A stretch of DNA of 64,000 nt, from contig CAZEYT010000002.1 in the NCBI GenBank assembly GCA_964516295.1, forward strand, positions 1 through 64,000. The letters run 5' to 3'. The notes under the pieces are model-generated. The model worked only from the letters and a program-made list of their open reading frames with translations. It was not told where the DNA came from and searched no databases. Made by a program: the position numbers and the translations under genes. The DNA is from CAZEYT01 sp964516295. Lineage in GTDB: Bacteria; Verrucomicrobiota; Verrucomicrobiia; Chthoniobacterales; Terrimicrobiaceae. Positions 58,154 through 64,000 of the stretch are shown in pieces (positions within the stretch are counted from its first letter, which is position 1; every line of letters starts with the position of its first letter).

Positions 58154-58579
58154 ATGGCAAAAGAAATTGTAGGACAGATCAAGTTGCAAATCCCCGCGGG
58201 TCAGGCCAATCCGGCTCCTCCGGTCGGCCCGGCCCTCGGTCAACAGGGCGTGAACATCATGGCCTTTTGCAAAGAATTCAACGCGGCCACCCAAAAGCAG
58301 GCCGGCGACATTCTCCCCGTCGTCATCACGGTCTATAAGGACAAGACCTTTACCTTCATCACGAAGTCGCCACCCGCGGCGATCCTCCTCAAAAAAGCCG
58401 CCGGTCTCGCCTCGGGCTCCAAAGAACCGAACAAGACGAAAGTCGGCAAGCTGACCAAAAAACAGGTCATGGATATCGTGAAAGTCAAAATCAAGGACAT
58501 GAACGCCCGCTCGGAAGAAGCGGCGTTCCGCACCCTCTGCGGCACCGCCCGCCAGATGGGCCTCGAGATCGTCGACTGA
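58154..58579 (+). CDS. rplK: 50S ribosomal protein L11
   Basis: 141 aa, ATG 58154. MAKEIVGQIKLQIPAGQANPAPPVGPALGQQGVNIMAFCKEFN is diagnostic, as is TKKQVMDIVKVKIKDMNA near the end. L11 sits at the GTPase-associated centre of the 50S subunit. It is not followed by rplA and has no nusG or secE upstream, unlike most genomes; it ends in its own terminator, so it is transcribed alone or with the CobW gene. Confidence 0.97.
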   Translation: MAKEIVGQIKLQIPAGQANPAPPVGPALGQQGVNIMAFCKEFNAATQKQAGDILPVVITVYKDKTFTFITKSPPAAILLKKAAGLASGSKEPNKTKVGKLTKKQVMDIVKVKIKDMNARSEEAAFRTLCGTARQMGLEIVD

Positions 58580-58620
58580 ACCTTTCTCCATCCCCGGAGA
58601 CCCAGAAGCCTCCCGGCACG

Positions 58621-58653
58621 AACAGACGCCTTCCAAGGCGTCTGTTTTGCTTT
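58621..58653 (+). terminator. Rho-independent terminator after rplK
   Basis: A perfect 12-bp stem, AACAGACGCCTT (58621-58632) with AAGGCGTCTGTT (58635-58646), is followed by TTGCTTT. Confidence 0.9.
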
Positions 58654-58673
58654 CCCGAGGAGGCGCTCTTATT

Positions 58674-58728
58674 TAATGCAATAAACTTGCATTATCGGTC
58701 TTGACGTTTGGCGTGTTCCATTTATCAC
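58674..58728 (+). promoter_or_regulatory. Inverted repeat and promoter upstream of OprB-like porin
   Basis: TAATGCAA-N5-TTGCATTA (58674-58694), perfect 8-bp arms, lies just before a -35-like TTGACG (58701-58706) and a weak -10 TATCAC (58723-58728). It is probably a regulator binding site; the regulator is unknown. Confidence 0.5.
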
Positions 58729-58735
58729 GGCCTCC

Positions 58736-60097
58736 ATGCGCTTTCTTTTCCCACTGGCCGTTCTCGCCGCGGCGATTCTTCCGGCGAACCTTCCCGCTGA
58801 AAACTTGCCCGCCTCTCCGGAAACAGACTCCGAGACATGGCTGAACCGCGAACAGATCACTGGCGACTGGAAGGGGATCCGCCCCTCGCTTTCGGATCGC
58901 GGAATCGACATCTTCGGCAGCTACACGGTCGAAGTCTGGGGAAACACCACAGGCGGCCTCAAACAGGGCACGGTCTATACCGGGCTGCTCGACTTTGGCG
59001 TGGAAATCGACCTCGAGAAAGCCATCGGCTGGACGGGCGCAAGCGTCAGCACAACGTGGCTCTGGCTCAGCGGACGCGACGCCAGTGAGGACCTCACGGG
59101 GAATTTTCTCACCGTTTCCAACATCGCAGGCTTCAACACGCTGCGGATGTTCGACTTGTGGTTTCAACAGAACCTCTTCGACGATAAACTCTCGATTCGT
59201 GTCGGGCAGCTCGCGGCCGATGCGGAATTCATCGGTTCTGATTACGCCTCGCTCTTCATCAACGGCACCTTCGGCTGGCCGGCCTTTGCCTACATGAACC
59301 TTCCCGAGGGCGGTCCGGGTTACCCCATGGCAACCCTCGGAGCCCGCATCGCGCTGAACCCCGTCGAGTGGTTCACGTTCCAGTCCGCCGTCTTTCAAGG
59401 CAATGTCTTTGCCCAGGATGTCAATCGTCACGGCTTCCGCTGGCGGCTCAATGCCGAAACCGGCTACACGTTTTTGAACGAAATCCAAATCCGATGGAAC
59501 CAACGAGACGAGGAAACCGGACTCGCCGGGCAATTCAAAGCCGGAGCCTGGGCCCAGACGGGACAGTTCGCCGACGCGCTGGCCGAGTCCACGGCGTCCG
59601 GGAATTTCGGATTCTACGGCATCATCGACCAACTCCTCTTCCGCGAACCCGGGGCCGAATCCGCTCCCGCCGCGGGTCTTTCCAAGGACGGCAAAACGGT
59701 CGTCACCAAAGATTTCAAAGTGCCCGTCGTCCTGGAAAAATCCGATCAGGGGCTCGGCTGGTTTTCGCGCGTGGCCTTCACCAAGACCGACCGCAATTTC
59801 ATCAACTTCTACTTCGACACCGGCCTCACTTACAAAGGCCTCATTCCTACCCGCGATGAGGATTCCCTCGGCTTGGCATTTGCCTACGCCCAGCTCAGCA
59901 ACGGCGCCCGCAGCGCGGTGGCCGAGGAAGGCGCGGTCCCGATGGGCGCCGAAATGGTTCTCGAGCTGACCTATCAGGCCCAGCTTACACCTTGGCTCAG
60001 CGTGCAGCCGGATCTTCAATACATCATCAACCCCGGCGGCACATCGAGCACCGAGAACGCTTTGGTCATCGGAGGTCGCGCAGCCATCGCCTTCTGA
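58736..60097 (+). CDS. OprB-family carbohydrate-selective porin
   Basis: 453 aa with signal peptide MRFLFPLAVLAAAILPANLPA. The OprB fold starts with LTGDWxG-type ITGDWKGIRPSLSDRGIDIFGSYTVEVWGN and continues as alternating amphipathic strands, ending in a terminal Phe (GRAAIAF) expected for outer-membrane barrel insertion. OprB porins admit sugars; which one is unknown. It is probably a single-gene unit behind a perfect inverted repeat. Confidence 0.9.
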   Translation: MRFLFPLAVLAAAILPANLPAENLPASPETDSETWLNREQITGDWKGIRPSLSDRGIDIFGSYTVEVWGNTTGGLKQGTVYTGLLDFGVEIDLEKAIGWTGASVSTTWLWLSGRDASEDLTGNFLTVSNIAGFNTLRMFDLWFQQNLFDDKLSIRVGQLAADAEFIGSDYASLFINGTFGWPAFAYMNLPEGGPGYPMATLGARIALNPVEWFTFQSAVFQGNVFAQDVNRHGFRWRLNAETGYTFLNEIQIRWNQRDEETGLAGQFKAGAWAQTGQFADALAESTASGNFGFYGIIDQLLFREPGAESAPAAGLSKDGKTVVTKDFKVPVVLEKSDQGLGWFSRVAFTKTDRNFINFYFDTGLTYKGLIPTRDEDSLGLAFAYAQLSNGARSAVAEEGAVPMGAEMVLELTYQAQLTPWLSVQPDLQYIINPGGTSSTENALVIGGRAAIAF

Positions 60098-60132
60098 TCC
60101 CCGCCCGGGGAATTTGATCCCGGATAACGTTT

Positions 60133-60176
60133 TTGAAATCATCGCAAGTCGGGCTTGCTAATGAGAATGTTTCTCA
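60133..60176 (+). promoter_or_regulatory. Fur-box promoter of feoAB
   Basis: -35 TTGAAA (60133-60138), 17-bp spacer, -10 TGCTAA (60156-60161). Overlapping the -10 and start point is AATGAGAATGTTTCTCA, with perfect TGAGAA/TTCTCA arms (60162-60176), a close match to the Fur-box core. This predicts repression by Fe(II)-Fur. Confidence 0.75.
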
Positions 60177-60196
60177 GGAGTCTGGCTCCACAAACG

Positions 60197-60427
60197 ATGA
60201 AAAAACTTGGTGATATCCACCACGCCCGACCGCTGGAAGTGGTTGGGTTTTCGAGCGATTGCGGGCGGGCCGGGCGACTCTCGGCGCTGGGATTTTTGCC
60301 GGGAATCCGGATCCGGATCTCGCGCATCGCGCCGCTGGGGGATCCCATCTCCATCGAAATGGACGGCCAAGAAATCAGTCTCCGCCGGGCCGAAGCGGCC
60401 TTGATCGAAGTGAAGGAGATCGAATGA
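60197..60427 (+). CDS. feoA: Ferrous iron transport protein A
   Basis: 76 aa from ATG 60197 (the frame is open further up, but that would cross the Fur-box promoter). An SH3-like FeoA domain: RPLEVVGFSSDCGRAGRLSALGFLPGIRIRISRIAPLGDPI. It assists FeoB in Fe(II) uptake at the cytoplasmic face. The stop overlaps the feoB start (ATGA). Confidence 0.92.
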   Translation: MKKLGDIHHARPLEVVGFSSDCGRAGRLSALGFLPGIRIRISRIAPLGDPISIEMDGQEISLRRAEAALIEVKEIE

Positions 60428-62625
60428 CGCCCCTCGCCGCCGAGTGCCGCACGATCCGGATCGGTCTCCTCGGAAATCCAAACACCGGCAAATCTACGCT
60501 TTTCAACCGCCTGACCGGACTTCGCCAGCACATCGCGAATTACCCCGGCGTGACAGTGGAAAAAAAATCCGGCCGGATGACTCTCGGCGACCGGGAGGTC
60601 GAACTCGTCGATCTTCCCGGCACTTACAGTCTCGCCGCCACCTCGCCGGACGAACGGATTGTCATGGATGTCCTCGGCGGACGACGCGGGCAGGCCGCCC
60701 CGGATCTTTTGGTCTGCGTCGTGGATGCAACGAACCTCAAGCGAAACCTCTTCCTCGCCTCGCAGGCGGCGGAGCTTCGGATTCCGATGGTCATCGCTCT
60801 GAATCAATGGGATGCCGCCAAGCGAAATGGTCTTCGCATTGACGTCGATCTTCTCGCGGAGCGGCTCGGCGTACCGGTGGTGCCCACGGTTGCGAAACGG
60901 GGCGAGGGAATCGATGCCCTCACGCGTGCCATCGAGCAGGTCCTCCGCGATCCCCGGTTGCTCTCGCGAATCGTCTGGCCGGAATTTGTTCTCGAAGCCC
61001 GCGAGATGGTGCGAAACGGCCTGGAACAATTCGGCGTCGAATCCACCGATCCCGAAGCGCTGCGACTGATTTTTGATGCCGACAGTGCCTACGCCGGGGA
61101 ACGACGGATCAAGGACCGCATCCAACCCGTTTTGAAGGCCGCGCGGGACCGAATTCGCTCCCATGGACTTAATCCGGCTTCGGCGGAACCCGTCCTGCAT
61201 TTTCGACACCTCGACGCGCTATTGACCGACGTTGTTGGTGGCGATGGAAAAACCGCCCGCTCGGGGAGCTCCATCGATGCCCTGTTGCTCCACCGCGTCT
61301 GGGGAACGGTGATTTTTTTCGGCGTGATGTATGTCGTCTTCCAGAGTCTTTACGCGTGGGCCGGTCCGATCATGGATCTCATCGACGCCGCGACCGGCTG
61401 GGTGCAGGAGATCGTGTCACCTTTTCTTGCTGGCACGCCCGTCCTCCAGAGTCTGGTCATTGACGGGGTCATCGCCGGTGTCGGGGGCGTCCTCATTTTC
61501 CTTCCACAAATTCTCCTGCTCTTTCTTTTTATCGCGATTCTCGAAGATACCGGCTACCTCGCCCGGGCCGCGTTCCTGATGGACAAACTCTTCGGATGGT
61601 GCGGCCTCAATGGAAAAAGCTTCGTCCCGCTTCTCTCAGGTTATGCCTGCGCGATTCCGGGTGTGATGGCGGCGCGGACGCTCGAGGATCCGAAGGCCCG
61701 GTTGACAACGGTCTTGATGACGCCCTTCATGAGTTGCTCGGCGCGGCTGCCGGTTTATGTGCTCCTCATTGGAGCTTTTGTGGAGCCGGTTTATGGGTCG
61801 CTGGTGGCGGGGTGGACGCTGTTTGCCATGCATTTCGTCGGAGCGGCTGTCGCGATGCCGCTGGCTTGGTTTCTCAACCGCTGCGTGCTCGGCATCAAAG
61901 CCCAGCCGTTCATTCTCGAGATGCCCGATTATCGGGTCCCGGCCCTGCGCAATGTTGTCCTCCGCATGTGGGAACGCGGCCGGGAATTCGTCATCCGGGC
62001 CGGCACCGTCATCCTTGCCTTCTCCATCATCATCTGGGCGCTCCTCTACTTCCCGCGCCCGGAATCGGTCGCCGACCAAACACGGGAAGCCTTTGTCGCA
62101 GCCGCCTCGCAGAATCTCCCCGCCGCCGAGGTCACATCCGCGCTGGAAGATCCGGAGTCCGACCTCTCCCTCCGCCTCGCCCATTACGTCGATGCCGCCT
62201 ACATCGAGCAGAGCTACCTCGGACGCTTCGGCAAAACCGTGCAGCCGATTTTCGATCCGGCGGGCTTTGATTGGAAAATCACGGTGGGCGTTCTTTCGAG
62301 CTTCCCGGCGCGCGAGGTGATCATCGCCACCCTCGGCATCATCTACAATCTCGGAGCCGAAGTGGACGAGGGCTCGGATGATCTCCGCTCGACGCTCGCC
62401 CGCGAGACCTGGCAGAGCGGACCGCGCGCCGGTCAGCCGGTTTACACCCTTCCGGTCGTCCTTGCCCTCATGGTTTTCTTTGCCCTCTGCATGCAGTGCG
62501 GTGCCACCGTCGCCGTCATCGCCAAAGAACTGAACTGGGGCTGGGCCATCGGCTCGTTTTTCGTCATGACCGCCCTCGCCTGGGTGGCCGCCGTCCTCAT
62601 CTACCAAATCGGCAGTCGATTTTGA
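60424..62625 (+). CDS. feoB: Ferrous iron transporter B
   Basis: 733 aa. The G-protein domain has G1 GNPNTGKSTLFNRLTG (17-32), G2 NYPGVTVEK, G3 DLPGTYSL and G4 NQWD. Two Gate motifs and about ten membrane segments follow, including AIPGVMAARTLEDPKARLTTVL and FPAREVIIATLGIIYN. It transports Fe(II) across the inner membrane with GTP hydrolysis. feoC is absent. Expression is predicted to be iron-repressed through the upstream Fur box. Confidence 0.96.
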   Translation: MTPLAAECRTIRIGLLGNPNTGKSTLFNRLTGLRQHIANYPGVTVEKKSGRMTLGDREVELVDLPGTYSLAATSPDERIVMDVLGGRRGQAAPDLLVCVVDATNLKRNLFLASQAAELRIPMVIALNQWDAAKRNGLRIDVDLLAERLGVPVVPTVAKRGEGIDALTRAIEQVLRDPRLLSRIVWPEFVLEAREMVRNGLEQFGVESTDPEALRLIFDADSAYAGERRIKDRIQPVLKAARDRIRSHGLNPASAEPVLHFRHLDALLTDVVGGDGKTARSGSSIDALLLHRVWGTVIFFGVMYVVFQSLYAWAGPIMDLIDAATGWVQEIVSPFLAGTPVLQSLVIDGVIAGVGGVLIFLPQILLLFLFIAILEDTGYLARAAFLMDKLFGWCGLNGKSFVPLLSGYACAIPGVMAARTLEDPKARLTTVLMTPFMSCSARLPVYVLLIGAFVEPVYGSLVAGWTLFAMHFVGAAVAMPLAWFLNRCVLGIKAQPFILEMPDYRVPALRNVVLRMWERGREFVIRAGTVILAFSIIIWALLYFPRPESVADQTREAFVAAASQNLPAAEVTSALEDPESDLSLRLAHYVDAAYIEQSYLGRFGKTVQPIFDPAGFDWKITVGVLSSFPAREVIIATLGIIYNLGAEVDEGSDDLRSTLARETWQSGPRAGQPVYTLPVVLALMVFFALCMQCGATVAVIAKELNWGWAIGSFFVMTALAWVAAVLIYQIGSRF

Positions 62626-62814
62626 TTTTCTCACAATTCAATGGCTTGTCGGTCAGCCGTGATCGAGAGTTCCCGGGCCTGTTGGGAAGGACTCACAATA
62701 TCATGGTCATTTATCGAAACTCCCCGCGTGGCCGTTGCAACCTTCTGTGGTTCCGGCATCCTGGGAAGAAATGGCTCGCGTTCGCGTTGTGAACGTTTAT
62801 CAGCCACGAATCGA

Positions 62815-63831
62815 ATGAAACGCTACATCCTTCCGGTTTTGCAGACCCTCGTGACGCTGGGGCTGTTGTGGTGGATTTTCCGGGATCCCGAGCAGAACCG
62901 GCTGATGCTGTCGGCGCTGGAGAGTGCAAAGTTCGCGTGGCTGATTCCGGGCGTGCTTGCGGTAGGGGCGGCGTTTCTTCTTCAGACGCAACGGTGGGTG
63001 ATGTTGCTGGCGGTTCAGGGCATTTCGATGGGCTGGTGGCGGGCGTGGCGACTGATCATGGTCGGGGCGTTTTTCAATCTCTTCCTCTTCGGGGCGACCG
63101 GCGGCGATGTGATCAAGATTTTCTATGCGATGCGTGAGACGGCGACGAAGAAAAGTGCGGCATTTTTGAGCGTGATGGTGGATCGCATCGTCGGCCTTGT
63201 GGCCTTGGTCGTGGCGGCTGCGGTGATCTGCGCGTGGAATTTCTCGATGCTTCTCTCAAATCCCGTGACAGCGGCTCTGATGGGCTCTCTGGCGGTGATT
63301 CTCGGCGGCTCGCTGGGCGTGATCGTGGCCGGATTTGTGGTCGATCGTCTGCAACTGGCCCACCGGCTGCCGGGCTGGATCCCGCTGCACGGGCGGATTG
63401 TGGAAATGGCTTCGGCGTTTTCGATTTATGCGAGGGATGGGCGGACTCTTCTTGCGACGCTCGGTCTTTCCATCCCGGCGCACTTGCTGATTTTTTCGGC
63501 GTTCTATTTTTCGGCGCGCGCGTTTACGGACGCCTTGAGTTTGATGAACGTGTTCTGCGTGATGCCGATCATCAATACGATCACGGCGCTTCCGATCAGT
63601 CTCTCCGGCGTCGGCGTGCGGGAAAAACTTTTTCAAAACACCTTCGGGGCGCTTTTTGGACTGCCGACGGATGTTTCGACCGTCATTTCGCTGGGTGGAT
63701 TTTCGATGACTCTCTTTTGGGGGCTGGTGGGCGGGGTAGTCTATCTCCTGTATCGGCCGACCGGAGTCCATCTCCGCGACATGGAAAAGGCGGTGGGTGC
63801 GGTGGAGGAAGCGGTCGAGAAAAATGGCTGA
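62815..63831 (+). CDS. YbhN/lysylphosphatidylglycerol-synthase-type membrane protein
   Basis: 338 aa from ATG 62815. Seven to eight hydrophobic segments with the family pattern LQTQRWVMLL, FFNLFLFGATGGDVIKIFYA and ISLSGVGVREKLF, typical of the UPF0104/AglD-like group found in the membrane half of MprF. The soluble lysyl-transfer domain is missing, so it probably flips or handles lipids or glycans rather than aminoacylating them. The 189-bp gap from feoB holds no gene I can support. The next gene starts inside its last codons. Confidence 0.82.
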   Translation: MKRYILPVLQTLVTLGLLWWIFRDPEQNRLMLSALESAKFAWLIPGVLAVGAAFLLQTQRWVMLLAVQGISMGWWRAWRLIMVGAFFNLFLFGATGGDVIKIFYAMRETATKKSAAFLSVMVDRIVGLVALVVAAAVICAWNFSMLLSNPVTAALMGSLAVILGGSLGVIVAGFVVDRLQLAHRLPGWIPLHGRIVEMASAFSIYARDGRTLLATLGLSIPAHLLIFSAFYFSARAFTDALSLMNVFCVMPIINTITALPISLSGVGVREKLFQNTFGALFGLPTDVSTVISLGGFSMTLFWGLVGGVVYLLYRPTGVHLRDMEKAVGAVEEAVEKNG

Positions 63832-64000
63832 GCGAGTGAACTTCCGGCGGCCCCTAGTCGTGGCGAACTTTGCCGTGACGGTGGATGGAAAGACGAGCAC
63901 GCGAAATTTCACGCCCTCGCTTTTCACGTCCCCGGCGGACAAGGCGCGCTTGGAGGAAATCCGGGCCGAGAATGATGCCGTGCTGGCGGGACGGGGAACG
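63824..64000 (+). CDS. RibD C-terminal/DHFR-like reductase, truncated by window edge
   Basis: The ATG at 63824 overlaps the previous stop by eight bases, and 59 codons are visible to the window end. RPLVVANFAVTVDGKTST and SPADKARLEEIRAENDAVLAGRGT match the NADPH-dependent RibD_C reductase fold used in riboflavin synthesis and related reductases. The catalytic and C-terminal part is off the edge, so the exact member cannot be named. Confidence 0.8.
   Translation, partial: MAERVNFRRPLVVANFAVTVDGKTSTRNFTPSLFTSPADKARLEEIRAENDAVLAGRGT

Noticed and set aside
62626..62814. N-terminal extension of the YbhN-like protein back to 62641
   Set aside because: The added residues are not membrane-like and there is no ribosome-binding site; ATG 62815 begins directly at the first helix.
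1..64000. CRISPR arrays, insertion sequences, prophage genes, rRNA operons
   Set aside because: No regularly spaced repeats, transposase, integrase, phage structural genes or rRNA sequence were seen.

Overview
The window is a gene-dense piece of a high-GC, diderm (Gram-negative-type) bacterial chromosome. Evidence for a diderm is the ADP-heptose/KDO genes for lipopolysaccharide (hldE-type kinase, gmhB, kdsB), a SurA-like chaperone, an OprB-family porin, an RND efflux pair and phosphatidylserine synthase/decarboxylase. A PEP-CTERM adhesin-like protein and the general style of the gene set would fit Verrucomicrobiota (PVC superphylum). That placement is my inference from gene content, not something I could test. 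No prophage, insertion sequence or CRISPR array was seen. Most of the window is ordinary core genome in short, tightly overlapping operons.

Layout. 0-4.1 kb: the 5' part of a tRNA-Gly gene on the minus strand with its promoter, a membrane protein, a secreted protein, a thioesterase and a GT39 glycosyltransferase. 4.1-8.4 kb: thioredoxin reductase, a GT4 glycosyltransferase, a START-like secreted protein and the phosphatidylethanolamine pair psd-pssA. 8.4-14.7 kb: a sigma-54 activator with a Glu in place of the receiver Asp, pabC, mfd and a SurA-like gene. 14.7-17.4 kb (minus): a molybdenum-cofactor operon moaD-moaE-moeA-moaC-mogA. 17.5-23.4 kb: a Deg-type protease coupled to a catalytically dead paralogue, a GT1 glycosyltransferase and a Tat-type 5'-nucleotidase-like phosphoesterase. 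23.5-27.2 kb: a Suv3-like helicase and two divergent papain-fold proteins.

27.2-31.8 kb is the only accessory-looking region. It holds a gene fragment of lower GC, about 300 bp of non-coding DNA with hairpins and a sigma-54-like promoter motif, a hypothetical coiled protein, a Phd/YefM-type antitoxin coupled to a zeta-type kinase toxin behind nested palindromes, and the PEP-CTERM adhesin. 31.8-36.1 kb (minus): phoH - HD-hydrolase - ybeY and two secreted proteins. 36.2-39.3 kb: hldE1-gmhB-kdsB, a tRNA-Arg(CCU) gene and a HAD phosphatase. 39.3-44.8 kb (minus): an RND efflux adaptor/pump and pabB.

44.9-50.5 kb is a translation/nucleotide run (prs, rplY, pth, rpsF, ssb, rpsA) ending in a clear terminator. 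The predicted rpsA start codon sits at the tip of an 11-bp hairpin with a GNRA tetraloop. 50.6-57 kb (minus except one small gene): DUF1801-like, GlcD-like oxidase, HAD phosphatase, rhomboid, SprT-like, cysteine desulfurase and serine acetyltransferase. 57-64 kb (plus): a COG0523 metallochaperone GTPase, a solitary rplK with terminator, an OprB-type porin behind a perfect inverted repeat, feoAB behind a Fur-box promoter, a YbhN/LPG-synthase-type membrane protein, and the start of a RibD-C/DHFR-like reductase cut by the window edge.

Best leads for something new: the Phd + zeta hybrid toxin-antitoxin unit with its apparently leaderless, palindrome-embedded promoter; the rpsA start-codon hairpin; the protease/pseudoprotease pair; the sigma-54 regulator with a Glu-substituted receiver; and the structured non-coding stretch near 27.6 kb.
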